NCBI GenBank assembly: GCA_030431975.1
Contig: JAUIHP010000011.1
Span: 62,001 to 126,000 of the forward strand
Origin: a bacterium
Lineage (GTDB): Bacteria > Eisenbacteria > RBG-16-71-46 > CAIMUX01
Direction of reading: 5' to 3'
Length of the DNA stretch: 64,000 nucleotides
Shown: positions 1-8,907 of the stretch, piece by piece
How positions within the stretch are numbered: the stretch's first letter is position 1
How the letters are laid out: each line of letters starts with the position of its first letter
Notes under the pieces: generated by a model
Databases searched by the model: none
The model's input: only the letters and a program-made list of their open reading frames with translations
What the model was told of the DNA's origin: nothing
Made by a program: the position numbers and the translations under genes

Positions 1-1865
1 CCCTCCCCGATCTTGCGCACGACCCGGTATCGATCCATGAGACGCGAACCCGTCTGTAGATCGCAGTACTCCAGAAGAGAGCGCGGCTGCACGCCTGAAG
101 TCGGTGGTCTCATTTGACCGCTGGCCGGACCGATGATGGTGGCGTCTCCGCCCGCGCCGAAGTTGGCGCCGCTATCGTGACCGCTGATCGGACCTGCACC
201 GGAGCCATCCGCCCCGCCGGGGAAATCGGGAGTCGGGATAAACCCGCTCCTGCCATCGGTCGGCATCTGTGTCGGTGGAACGATCTGCGTCTTGTTGGAC
301 GGGTCGATCGAGCCTGAATCAGCCGGAGAGCCTCCCTGCTTCGCGACGGGAACCTGCGGCCCGGCGACGAAGTCGGGTCGTTGCTTGAGCATCGTCTGGT
401 CCGGAGCGGCGAAGGCAACCGAACCGTCGCGCTCTCCGGACATTGACGGATCGTCGAGAAGGGATCCTGCTTTGCGCTGTCCCCACTCGGTCTGATTTCC
501 ATCGTCGCTGAGCAGCCGCGCCGCCTCCTTGCGGACTTCGGCTTCCGACGCTTCCTGCGCGATCTCCTTCAGCGTGGTCTTCGCGATCTCACTGATCTTC
601 GCATCGCCGGACTGCAAGCACTGGGAGACCGCCAACAAAGCTGTCCGATCACCGATCTTGCCGAGCGCCGGCAGAACCAGGTTGGCCACGTCCGCATTGG
701 CCCGAAGTTGCATCATGAGGGGTTCTACAGCCCGCGCGTCCTGAGTCTTTCCGAGCGCGTCAATGGCCCGCTCGCGAACCCACCAATCCGTGTCGGACAA
801 TGCATCGATGAGTGCCGGAACCGACTTGTCACTTGGAATGGAGTTGAAGATTTCGATCGCGTATCGACGAACGAAGACGTCGTCACTCTTGACCAATTTC
901 AGGATCGCGTCGACGACACGGTCGCCACCCAGTGCGCCCAGGGCATCGGCGGCACGCACGCGGACCCACCAGTCTTCGTCCTGCAGCGCCTGAACCAAAT
1001 CCTGAATCGCCTCGGGAGTGGCAACCTGGTTCAGGACTTCGACCGCTCCGCGGCGGGCATACTCGGACTCGTCCTTGAGCACATCGATGAGGTGGGCCAC
1101 CGCTCCGGGATCGTTGATCGCGACCAGCGCCTCGATGGCCGCCGAGGACACTTTGAGATCCGAGTCCCGCAACGTATGACACAGCTGCACAAGGGGACGA
1201 TTGGATCCGATCGCACCCAGCGCCTTGACCGCCTCCCGACGAACGGCTGGCTCGGGAAACTCCAGGCACGGCAGGATCGGATCGACCGCACTCTCCTCAC
1301 CCTGGTCTGCCAGAAAGCGAAGAGCACGAACCCGAACCCAAGTGTCTTTCGAACGGAGCAACGGCGATACGATCGGAATAGACCGGCTGTCCTTCTTCTC
1401 GTCCAGGATGTCCAGAATCAGGCGAATGAGATCCCGCGGTGGCGTGTCCCCGAGAAGGGCCTTGAGTTCCTGCAGCCCCAGACTTGCGGCGCGGGCGCGG
1501 AGTACACGCTCGATGTTGGCCCGTCGGGGGCCGGCCGACTCCAGGGCCGGGAAGAGCGCCTTCGGATCGTAGGTCGTGGCCTCGGCCAGAATGTCTTCGA
1601 TCCAGGTGAGTGTCGCCCCCTTGGCCGAGCCAATCGCATCGACGAACTCGCTCAGCGTTTCGTCGCTCAACCAGGCCATCAGGAGTTCGCGGAGAATGGG
1701 GTGCGTCGTTCCCGCAACGACGATCTCCAGGACCGACGGCAGGAGGCTCGGCCCGGACTCCAGGAGCCGGTCCGCCGCTTCTCTGAGATCCGGTTCGCTC
1801 GCCGACTTTGCGTTCCGAAGCACCTTCAGGTGCTTACGCGCAGCGAGCCTTTGGACCAAGCCCAT
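1..1865 (-). CDS. HEAT-repeat / Ser-Thr protein kinase fusion (5' part, runs off window)
   Basis: The frame is open from an ATG at 1865 to the window edge, giving about 621 residues. Residues ~150-440 are HEAT-like repeats of about 31 residues with the pattern D-x-x-W-W-V-R-x-R-A-x-x-A-L-G. A Pro/Gly/Ser-rich linker of ~120 residues follows. The last visible residues, DRYRVVRKIGEG, match the start of a Hanks-type kinase domain (beta-1 and the glycine loop), so the catalytic domain lies outside the window. An AGGGGA motif 12 nt before the ATG supports the start. It lies downstream of an FHA gene on the same strand, although a terminator separates them. FHA domains bind phosphothreonine, so a shared signalling role is inferred. 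HEAT repeats N-terminal to a bacterial kinase are uncommon; the kinase call rests only on the glycine-loop start. Confidence 0.8.
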   Translation of the reverse strand, partial: MGLVQRLAARKHLKVLRNAKSASEPDLREAADRLLESGPSLLPSVLEIVVAGTTHPILRELLMAWLSDETLSEFVDAIGSAKGATLTWIEDILAEATTYDPKALFPALESAGPRRANIERVLRARAASLGLQELKALLGDTPPRDLIRLILDILDEKKDSRSIPIVSPLLRSKDTWVRVRALRFLADQGEESAVDPILPCLEFPEPAVRREAVKALGAIGSNRPLVQLCHTLRDSDLKVSSAAIEALVAINDPGAVAHLIDVLKDESEYARRGAVEVLNQVATPEAIQDLVQALQDEDWWVRVRAADALGALGGDRVVDAILKLVKSDDVFVRRYAIEIFNSIPSDKSVPALIDALSDTDWWVRERAIDALGKTQDARAVEPLMMQLRANADVANLVLPALGKIGDRTALLAVSQCLQSGDAKISEIAKTTLKEIAQEASEAEVRKEAARLLSDDGNQTEWGQRKAGSLLDDPSMSGERDGSVAFAAPDQTMLKQRPDFVAGPQVPVAKQGGSPADSGSIDPSNKTQIVPPTQMPTDGRSGFIPTPDFPGGADGSGAGPISGHDSGANFGAGGDATIIGPASGQMRPPTSGVQPRSLLEYCDLQTGSRLMDRYRVVRKIGE

Positions 1866-1990
1866 GAATTCATGATCCCCTGTCGAATTCCTGTAAACGG
1901 AGTCTGTTCATTATCGGCCGTTTCGATCAGGTGCTTGAAGCTGACGGAAGCATTTCGCCAAGCACGTCAAGGAGTTGGGAGTGGAGGGCC

Positions 1991-2028
1991 AAAAAATGGA
2001 CACGGCCCACCGGTAGGCAGGCCGTGTC
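1991..2028 (-). terminator. Rho-independent terminator after the FHA gene
   Basis: A perfect 9-bp stem (GACACGGCC at 1999-2007 with GGCCGTGTC at 2020-2028) is followed on the minus strand by CATTTTTT. It lies 82 nt after the FHA stop and 126 nt before the start of the HEAT/kinase gene. This suggests that the two genes are largely separate transcripts. Confidence 0.75.
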
Positions 2029-2109
2029 GTTCTTCAATACGGGATGTGCGGAGTGAGTCGGTACGAAGATTCAGCTTTAGATCATATCGGACCGAAGAGT
2101 CCGGATCTG

Positions 2110-2766
2110 TCAGACTCTCAGAACCCACGTCAGGATGGCGCCGAACGCCAGTCCCAATCCAAGGCCAATGGCCATGATCCACTGCGTCGTCTTGTACCAG
2201 GGGCGGTCGTCGGTCTGAGAGTTGAACTGGGCAACGACCTGCGGTGCAGGGGCCGGCTCCGGAATGGGCTTGGTCACCGTATTGCCGACGACGACCGGCT
2301 CCGGCTCGGGCTCCGGAACGTGACGCGGCTCGGTCTCTTTCGCTTTCTGTTCCGCTTCCTTGGTCTTGGCCATCACGCGCTCGATCTGATCGGTTTCGAG
2401 AACCATCGTGCCCTCGAAAGCGGCGCCTTGCGGGCGGGAGTCGTCCTCGGTCCCGCGGCGATCCTGAGAGAGACTCATCTCCAGGAGAAACTTGCCGATC
2501 CGAATCTCGTCCCCGTCGGAGACTGCCATCCGGCGGGTCACTTCCGCGTCGTTGAGGTAGGTGCCATTCGCGCTCTCGAGATCCTCGAGATAGGTGAAAT
2601 GGCCTTCCCGCTCGATGACGGCGTGCCGGCGTGAGATTCCCGGGTTGTCCAAAAAGATCTTGGATGCGGGATCCCGACCGATCGTGATTCGCGGCTCCGA
2701 GAACCGTAACTCTTTGACAGGGCGTCCCTTGAGCGACACTCGGATCTCAATGATGTCTTCAGACAT
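2110..2766 (-). CDS. FHA-domain protein with C-terminal membrane anchor
   Basis: This 218-residue protein has an FHA domain at residues ~5-100, with the core motifs GRD, SRRHA and the ESANGTYLN turn that form the phosphothreonine pocket. A Pro/Glu-rich linker with repeated PEP units follows. One hydrophobic helix near the C-terminus (WIMAIGLGLGLAFGAILTWV) should anchor it with the FHA head in the cytoplasm. A strong GGAGGGAG site lies 7 nt before the ATG. With a HEAT/kinase fusion downstream on the same strand, it is a plausible reader of Ser/Thr phosphorylation; that pairing is an inference. Confidence 0.88.
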   Translation of the reverse strand: MSEDIIEIRVSLKGRPVKELRFSEPRITIGRDPASKIFLDNPGISRRHAVIEREGHFTYLEDLESANGTYLNDAEVTRRMAVSDGDEIRIGKFLLEMSLSQDRRGTEDDSRPQGAAFEGTMVLETDQIERVMAKTKEAEQKAKETEPRHVPEPEPEPVVVGNTVTKPIPEPAPAPQVVAQFNSQTDDRPWYKTTQWIMAIGLGLGLAFGAILTWVLRV

Positions 2767-2920
2767 ACGATGCTCCCTCCACGTTTCCCTTGTGCAGATC
2801 GTCCGGTCGCAGCCATTTCTTTGCCTTCTAGCCTCGAATCGTCAATCTTTCTCGAGCTGAACGCGTTAGGGCGCGCGAAGCCGACTGGACGGAGCCGGTC
2901 CGACGTGGAATCCTCCCGCC

Positions 2921-4138
2921 ATGCGTCGGGAAGTCGAGACAGTCCGGGAGCTGGAAACACACCTGGCTCAGGGAGGCAGCCTCTCCGAGGTCATCCTGAA
3001 GGGGGTCGACCTGGTCGGGCACTCCGGGATCCTTTCGGGTCGCTCGGGTCGTGAGGCCATCCTGCTCGGCTGTCACATGGACCCCGAGCTTCACTTTCGG
3101 CTCTTTCACGAGGGAGCCCTTCTTTTCCCCCGGATCGAAGGACTGCCCTTCGAGCCCTACCGAACCCGCCTCTACTCCCCTTTGGAGTTACTCGGTGGAT
3201 CGGACTCCGGGGAAACGCCCTACGCAGAAACCGTCGATGGGCGGATCTACGCCCACTACCTCGCCCACGGGGGCGCCGACTGCGATGACCTGCTGCAGTC
3301 CCTGGCACAGCGCATTCACGATTACTCCATGACCGACGCCTACCGCGAACTCATCGAGGGGGAGCGGGTCGTCGCCATCATGGGCGGGCACAGCATTCCG
3401 CGAACCGACCCGGCCTACGAGAACGTTGCCCGAGTCTCCCGCGAGCTTTCCCGGCGGGGATGTCTCATGGCGAGCGGGGGCGGTCCCGGAGCCATGGAGG
3501 CGACCCACCTCGGGGCGCTTCTGGCCCAGGCTCCGGACTCCGCGCTCTCGGAGTCGTTGCGGATTCTCTCGGTCGCTCCCGGCTACGAGGCAACCGACGA
3601 GTGGCTGAACAGCGCATGGGAAGTCGTGCGGCACGTCGCGGTCGCTTCGGTTGAGAACCTGCCCACGTCTCGGACGACATTGCCGACCACGGAAGATGAC
3701 GACGAGCGCCATCCGCTCAGTGCATCCCCGAAGCGAAGTCACAACTTCGAAAGTCTCGGCATCCCGACCTGGCTCTACGGACACGAACCACCGACGGTTT
3801 TCGCGACGCACATCGCGAAGTTCTTTGCCAACAGCGTGCGCGAAGACGGACTCCTGACCGTTGCACAACAGGGGATCGTCTTCACACCCGGCAGTGCTGG
3901 AACGATTCAGGAGATCTTCCAGGACGCAACGCAGAACCACTATGAAACCCATGGATTCGCGAGCCCGATGGTTTTTCTCGGGCGCGAATTCTGGACTCGA
4001 ACCAAACCCGTCTACCCGCTCCTCCGCGAACTCTCCAAAGGACGTCCCTACCACGACCTCGTCCGAATCACCGACGACGTGGACGAAGTCGTGGAATGGA
4101 TCACGGCATTCACGCCCCCTGGAGCGACGACGAAGTGA
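2921..4138 (+). CDS. LOG-family-like Rossmann nucleotide-binding protein
   Basis: This 405-residue protein has a Rossmann core: VVAIMGGHSIPR around residue 148, then SGGGPGAMEA around 185, then GSAGTIQEIFQ near 325. These resemble the GGGxxGxME and PGGxGTxxE signatures of LOG (cytokinin-activating phosphoribohydrolase) and related SLOG proteins. It is about twice the usual LOG length, with an N-terminal ~140-residue extension and an acidic insertion (TTEDDDERH) mid-protein. The first Gly of the second signature is changed (GSAGT rather than GGxGT). A nucleotide or nucleoside-monophosphate ligand is likely, but the reaction cannot be told. It is divergent from the FHA gene and 16 nt upstream of a DUF1028 gene, probably co-transcribed. 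Confidence 0.75.
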   Translation: MRREVETVRELETHLAQGGSLSEVILKGVDLVGHSGILSGRSGREAILLGCHMDPELHFRLFHEGALLFPRIEGLPFEPYRTRLYSPLELLGGSDSGETPYAETVDGRIYAHYLAHGGADCDDLLQSLAQRIHDYSMTDAYRELIEGERVVAIMGGHSIPRTDPAYENVARVSRELSRRGCLMASGGGPGAMEATHLGALLAQAPDSALSESLRILSVAPGYEATDEWLNSAWEVVRHVAVASVENLPTSRTTLPTTEDDDERHPLSASPKRSHNFESLGIPTWLYGHEPPTVFATHIAKFFANSVREDGLLTVAQQGIVFTPGSAGTIQEIFQDATQNHYETHGFASPMVFLGREFWTRTKPVYPLLRELSKGRPYHDLVRITDDVDEVVEWITAFTPPGATTK

Positions 4139-4154
4139 ACAAGAAAGACCCCGC

Positions 4155-5183
4155 ATGAAAACCCTGTCCATCCTGGCTTTCACCCTCAGTCTCCAATTGC
4201 TGCTGGCGGTCACTTCGTCGGCCGGGCCGTGGCAAAACGAAGATCGCTTCCGGCCCCGACGTCCGGTCGCGACCTACTCCATCGTCGCGCGTTGTCCGGA
4301 AACGGGACAGATGGGCGTGGCCGTGCAGTCCCACTGGTTCTCCGTCGGGCCCATCGTTCCCTGGGCCGAAGCCGGGGTCGGCGCGATCGCGACCCAGTCT
4401 TTCGTCGATCCGGGATACGGTCCGTTGGGGCTGGAACTGATGCGCGGCGGTCGCACGGCCAGTCAGGCGCTGGAGGCGTTGATTTCCACCGACACCAACC
4501 GAGCCGTTCGCCAGGTCGCGATGGTCGATGCCCAGGGCGACGTCGGAGTTCACACCGGCAAGAGCTGCATCAAGGCAGCGGGGCACGTGCAGAGGAACCA
4601 GTACTCGGTCCAGGCCAACCTCATGGAAAACTCGACGGTGTGGGAGGCGATGGCCGAGGCGTTCGAGAAAGCGGACGGAGACCTGGCCGAGCGAATGCTC
4701 GCGGCCCTCGACGCCGCGGAACGGGAAGGCGGCGACATCCGCGGCAAGCAGTCCGCGGCCATTCTCATCGTTTCGCCCGTCAACACCGGCCGCCCGTGGG
4801 CCGATCGCCTCTTCGATCTTCGGGTCGAAGATCATACGGAGCCCGTGCAGGAACTCCGGCGTCTCGTCCAACTCCAGCGCGCCTATCTGAAAATGAACGA
4901 GGGAGACGAGTGGGTGACCAAAGGAGACCTCGACGCCGCGCTCGACGCCTACCAGGAAGCGTGTGAAATGGTCCCGGACGAGGCGACCAATGGCGAGGCG
5001 GCCTTCTGGGTCGGGGTGACCCTGGCCGACAACGGCAAGATCGGCGACGCCATCCCCTACCTGCAGCGAGCCTACCACCAGGACGTTCGATGGGCCGCGC
5101 TGGTGCGCCGACTTCCCGCATCGGGCCTGCTGCCAACCAACGACGACCTCGTAAAGAAGCTGGTGGCGGAAATGAGCCAATAG
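4155..5183 (+). CDS. Exported DUF1028 protein with TPR-like tail
   Basis: The start is set at the ATG at 4155, which follows an AAGAAAGA site and opens a signal peptide (MKTLSILAFTLSLQLLLAVTSSA). The longer open frame upstream lies inside the previous gene. After the signal comes a DUF1028 domain of about 200 residues (ATYSIVARCPETGQMGVAVQ, then VGAIATQS and DPGYGPLGLELM). That family has an Ntn-hydrolase-like fold and no established substrate. The last ~110 residues are helical with a TPR-like pattern (GDLDAALDAYQEACEMVPD). It should act in the periplasm. The gene is 16 nt after the LOG-like gene. Confidence 0.85.
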   Translation: MKTLSILAFTLSLQLLLAVTSSAGPWQNEDRFRPRRPVATYSIVARCPETGQMGVAVQSHWFSVGPIVPWAEAGVGAIATQSFVDPGYGPLGLELMRGGRTASQALEALISTDTNRAVRQVAMVDAQGDVGVHTGKSCIKAAGHVQRNQYSVQANLMENSTVWEAMAEAFEKADGDLAERMLAALDAAEREGGDIRGKQSAAILIVSPVNTGRPWADRLFDLRVEDHTEPVQELRRLVQLQRAYLKMNEGDEWVTKGDLDAALDAYQEACEMVPDEATNGEAAFWVGVTLADNGKIGDAIPYLQRAYHQDVRWAALVRRLPASGLLPTNDDLVKKLVAEMSQ

Positions 5184-5386
5184 CCCTTGTGTGAGGCTGT
5201 TCCAACCATTTGCGAACATCCTCACGGAATGGCCACATATACCTCACAGTCGACTCATTTGACTCCATGCCCTCACTTTGGGCAGCCTAGACAATGTCTG
5301 AGAAGCAACCGCCTTTGGTCGATATGAGGTTTACCGTCTTGGAATCAGTCACGAGCATGCAGTCTCCTATGCCCTCGGAAAGAGTG

Positions 5387-6073
5387 ATGGAAAAGCCGAT
5401 TGTTCTGGTCGTCGATGACGAGGAAGACCTGGTCGAACTCGTCCGCTACAACTTGGAGCAGACGGGCTACGAAGTGCGTACGGCGTTCTCCGGACTCGAG
5501 GCGGTGCAGGCCGTCGCCGAGAACCCGCCCAATCTGATCGTCCTCGATCTGATGATGCCGGGCGTGGACGGCCTTCAGGTCTGCAAGCAGATCCGGGCCT
5601 CGGAGAAGACCTCGCAGATTCCCATCCTGATGCTGACGGCCAAAGGCGAGGATCAGGACGTCGTTCACGGTCTGGAATCCGGCGCGGACGACTACGTAAC
5701 CAAGCCGTTCAGTGTGAACGTTCTTCTCGCCCGCGTTTCCGCGTTGTTACGACGGGCCGAACGGTCGATGCCCGAGCAGGACGAGGCACTCAAGATCGAT
5801 CGGATTACGCTGTTCCCCCGGAAGCACGAAGTGCGCATCGACAACAAACCGGTGCAGATGACGGCGGCCGAGTTCAAGGCGCTCCATTTCCTCGCTCGTC
5901 GTCGGGGCTGGGTCTTCACGCGTCAGCAGATCGTCGAAGCGGTTCACGGCTCCGACTACGTCGTCACGGACCGTTCCGTCGACGTCCTCATGGTCGGGTT
6001 GCGCAAACGACTCGGGAAGTGCTCTTCCTATGTCGAAACGGTGCGCGGCGTCGGTTACCGGATGAAGGGCTGA
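5387..6073 (+). CDS. phoB: PhoB-type winged-helix response regulator
   Basis: This is an OmpR/PhoB-family regulator. The receiver domain spans residues ~5-120, with acidic residues D10/D11, phospho-acceptor D54 (LIVLDLMMPG) and switch lysine in VTKPFS. A winged-helix DNA-binding domain follows (residues ~130-228), ending in TVRGVGYRMKG. The start at 5387 is preferred because GGAAAGAG precedes it and the resulting 228 residues match the usual PhoB length; the frame extends 31 codons further upstream. The phosphate role is inferred from the phoR-like kinase, porin and pst-phoU genes that follow. An opposite-strand dinB-like gene separates it from phoR, which is unusual because phoB and phoR are normally adjacent. 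Confidence 0.88.
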   Translation: MEKPIVLVVDDEEDLVELVRYNLEQTGYEVRTAFSGLEAVQAVAENPPNLIVLDLMMPGVDGLQVCKQIRASEKTSQIPILMLTAKGEDQDVVHGLESGADDYVTKPFSVNVLLARVSALLRRAERSMPEQDEALKIDRITLFPRKHEVRIDNKPVQMTAAEFKALHFLARRRGWVFTRQQIVEAVHGSDYVVTDRSVDVLMVGLRKRLGKCSSYVETVRGVGYRMKG

Positions 6074-6156
6074 TCGACGGCAACACGTAGAAGCCTGGGC
6101 GCCCAACCGATCGGGGTGGAACTCGGTCTACGAGTTGTGCGAATCCCCGTACCGGC

Positions 6157-6636
6157 TTACCACCGTTCGATCTGTCTTCGGTGACGAAGAATGTGGGCGA
6201 GTCCGCGTTCCAGAATCGTCTCCGGATCGAAGGTCGGTCCCCACGGAACCTGAAAGCTGAGTGCAAAGATTTCCGCCGGGGTGGCATCCCATAGTCCGGC
6301 CAGGCTCTCTTCCGTATGAGCGAAAGCCATTCTGAACTCCTGTCGCAACTCCGTCGGATCAACAAGCGCACTCGCACTCAGCGGCGCGGCCGTCGTCGTC
6401 GGTTCTCCCCTGACGTCCCGAATGTAGTTGGAGTAGGCAAAGGCCCAGTTGACGACGTGGATGCAGATCGAACGAATCGACGTGATCTGTGGATTCGGCG
6501 TGGTCCGTTCTTCGTTGTATCGCCCCGGATCAATCGCTTCGGCGACGCGGCAGAACTCGTCCGCGGCACGTGCCGTCTCGTCGAGGATGGCGCCAAAGGC
6601 GCCGGATCGCCCGGGAGAGGTTAGAAAGTCATTCAC
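6157..6636 (-). CDS. DinB-like four-helix protein
   Basis: This 159-residue protein fits the DinB/YfiT metal-binding helical-bundle superfamily. A central HVVNWAFAYS segment holds the first histidine, and the C-terminal HILRHRRQIERW supplies the H-x-x-x-H pair typical of the metal site. Members are often thiol-dependent transferases or stress proteins, but the substrate cannot be predicted. It sits on the opposite strand between phoB and phoR, converging on phoB and diverging from phoR. Confidence 0.7.
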   Translation of the reverse strand: MNDFLTSPGRSGAFGAILDETARAADEFCRVAEAIDPGRYNEERTTPNPQITSIRSICIHVVNWAFAYSNYIRDVRGEPTTTAAPLSASALVDPTELRQEFRMAFAHTEESLAGLWDATPAEIFALSFQVPWGPTFDPETILERGLAHILRHRRQIERW

Positions 6637-6815
6637 GTTTGCTTCATCCGTTCGTCATCGCCCCGGCAGGCAGAAACGATATTACACCTCGATTCGGGCT
6701 CGGATGGGTAGGACGCAACCATGACAAATCCGGACGCCGAAGCCCGGAGTGCCTCACGAAAAGCCGAAGTCGGTTTCATCCGCGAAAGAATGACGAATCG
6801 AGGTAGACTCGCCCG

Positions 6816-8642
6816 ATGCACAGGCTCCCCGTACGGTGGCTGCTCTTCCCCAGCTACGTCGCGATCTCGATCGTTACGCTGGCGCTAACCAGCATCTTCC
6901 TGCTCAATATTCTTCGACAGTTCCTGGTGCAGGAGTTCGAGGGTCGAATCGCTCTCAAGGCTCGGCTCATTCAGACGACTCTGGCTGCCCAGGGAAACCT
7001 CGCGGAGAGCTCGGCCCAGCTCGATTCCCTGGTCACGGAGTTGGCGACGCGCGGAGAGGTTCGCATCACGATCGTGAAGTCCGACGGGCGTGTACTCGCC
7101 GACTCGCACTTTGCAGCGGCGACTCTCGACGACTTCGGCAGTCGCCCCGAGGTCAAACGGGCTCTCATCGGCATCCCCGGAGCGGAAACACGCTTCAGTC
7201 ACTCGCGACAGGAGCGAACGCTGTTCTACGCAGTCCCGACCTACGAGGGAATCGATCTGGACTCACCCGTTGGGGTTCTCCGCGTCGCCACACCGTTGTC
7301 AGAGATCGATGCCGTCCTTCGGGAAGCACGCAACCGGGCACTTGCCGGGGCTTCGATTGCCGGGATCCTCGCCGCGGCTCTGGGTTGGCTGGTCGCACGA
7401 CGTTTTGCGCGACCCATGGAACAGATGCGCATCGCGGCCGAGCACTATTCGTCCGGTAATCTCGCCTACCGCATCGGTCCGCTCCTTTCCGCGGAAGGGC
7501 TTCGTCTCGGCGAAGCTCTCAACCAGATGGCCGGCGACCTCAACCAACGGATTCTGGACCTGGCCCGCCGAAACCAGGAACAGGACTCACTGTTTCGAAG
7601 CATGATCGAAGGTGTAATCGCGGTCGATCCGGACGGGCACATCCTGTCGATCAATCCGGCCGCGCGCCGGCTGTTCGACGTCGAGGACACTCCGTTCGAA
7701 GGTCGCCCCCTGCGTGAAGCCCTGCGACACTCGAGCGTCCTGCAGTTGCTCGACCAGACTCTGGATAGTGAGGTCGTCGTCGAAAAGGAGATCCTGCTCG
7801 AAGACCCGGAACGTTTCGTTCAGGCGCATGGCGCTCCGCTCATTCTGGACGGAGAGCAAATCGGCGCCATCGCCGTCTTCAACGACATCACCCGGCAGAA
7901 GAACATGGACCGGGAAAGACGCGAACTGGTCGCCAACGTCTCCCACGAACTGCGCACTCCCGTAACGGCGATTCGTGGCTACCTCGAGACCTTGGAACGC
8001 GGTGCGATCGACAATCCCAAAGAGGCGCGAAGGTTCATCAGCATCGCGTCGCGCCAGACCGGAAGGTTGAGTTCGCTCATCGAGGACCTCTTGCATCTGG
8101 CAAAGATCGAGCGGGCGGTGGAAGCCAGAGAGGTGCAACTCGTACGACAGGTGATTGCGCCGGTGCTGTCCATCGTTGCCCAAACGTTCTCGCCTTTGAC
8201 CAACGAAGGCACCTCCATCAAGGTCGACTGTGACCCTGATCTTGAAGCCGAGATCAATCCCGAGCTTCTCGAACAAGCAGTGGGGAACCTTATCTCGAAT
8301 GCGCTGCGGTATGGCGCCGCCGAGCAGACGGTTCGGGTGCGTGGCGCGCGCATCGGTGACTGGGTCGAGATCTCCGTTCAAGACCGGGGAGACGGAATCC
8401 CCCCCGCCCACCTCGACCGCCTTTTCGAGCGCTTCTACACCGTGGACAAAGCCCGAAGCCGCCAGAAGGGCGGCACCGGACTGGGGCTTTCGATCGTCAA
8501 GCACGTGGCCCGGGCCCACCGTGGTGACGTCACCGTCGAGAGCGAGGTCAGGTACGGAAGCCGCTTTACGATGCGAATCCCCTACGTCGGCCCGCCCGAT
8601 CCAACGCCCGAAGCAGGATCCGGCGTCTCCCGAGCCCGTTGA
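6816..8642 (+). CDS. phoR: PhoR-type membrane sensor histidine kinase
   Basis: This 608-residue protein has TM1 at residues ~6-32 and an extracytoplasmic sensor of ~150 residues. TM2 lies in NRALAGASIAGILAAALGWL, followed by HAMP, PAS (RSMIEGVIAVDPDG), HisKA with catalytic H377 (NVSHELRTP) and HATPase_c with N box (NLISNALRYG), DRGDGIP and GTGLGLSIVKH. The order is that of large PhoR proteins. It should phosphorylate the PhoB-like regulator encoded just upstream and control the porin and pst genes that follow. The extracytoplasmic domain is larger than in E. coli PhoR, which has almost none. Confidence 0.87.
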   Translation: MHRLPVRWLLFPSYVAISIVTLALTSIFLLNILRQFLVQEFEGRIALKARLIQTTLAAQGNLAESSAQLDSLVTELATRGEVRITIVKSDGRVLADSHFAAATLDDFGSRPEVKRALIGIPGAETRFSHSRQERTLFYAVPTYEGIDLDSPVGVLRVATPLSEIDAVLREARNRALAGASIAGILAAALGWLVARRFARPMEQMRIAAEHYSSGNLAYRIGPLLSAEGLRLGEALNQMAGDLNQRILDLARRNQEQDSLFRSMIEGVIAVDPDGHILSINPAARRLFDVEDTPFEGRPLREALRHSSVLQLLDQTLDSEVVVEKEILLEDPERFVQAHGAPLILDGEQIGAIAVFNDITRQKNMDRERRELVANVSHELRTPVTAIRGYLETLERGAIDNPKEARRFISIASRQTGRLSSLIEDLLHLAKIERAVEAREVQLVRQVIAPVLSIVAQTFSPLTNEGTSIKVDCDPDLEAEINPELLEQAVGNLISNALRYGAAEQTVRVRGARIGDWVEISVQDRGDGIPPAHLDRLFERFYTVDKARSRQKGGTGLGLSIVKHVARAHRGDVTVESEVRYGSRFTMRIPYVGPPDPTPEAGSGVSRAR

Positions 8643-8738
8643 CTTCGGCTCGACCTTCTTTCCCGGACGAGATCGAGTCGAGGCTATTTCCGTACGAACC
8701 GGCCACGTTTCCGACCACCCAGCACGCCCACTCACGGC

Positions 8739-8815
8739 GTTAAGCATTTGTTAGTTATGTGATTTGGCACCGCTAACCCAGTCCTAACACACGCTCAGCG
8801 CGAAGAGACTAGGAT
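8739..8815 (+). promoter_or_regulatory. Candidate PhoB boxes and promoter before the porin gene
   Basis: Two sets of half-sites, each with an 11-nt step, lie here: GTTAA at 8739 with GTTAG at 8750 (CTAAC/TTAAC on the other strand), and CTAAC at 8773 with CTAAC at 8784. A TAGGAT -10 candidate follows at 8810-8815. An 11-nt periodicity is the known spacing of PhoB/PhoP direct repeats. The location between phoR and the phosphate porin gene and the similar site before pstS support the call; binding is inferred. Confidence 0.6.
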
Positions 8816-8907
8816 GCGCCGGTGCTAACGATCGCTTCATGTACGACTAACAGGTCGGGCTCGGGGATGGCTCTCGAGTACAGGCCCGACGGAGGCTCGA
8901 GAAAGAA

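Noticed and set aside
708-2177. Long plus-strand open frame of 489 codons
   Set aside because: It is the antisense shadow of the HEAT-repeat/kinase gene; the minus-strand frame gives a coherent repeat protein and the plus-strand protein matches no pattern.
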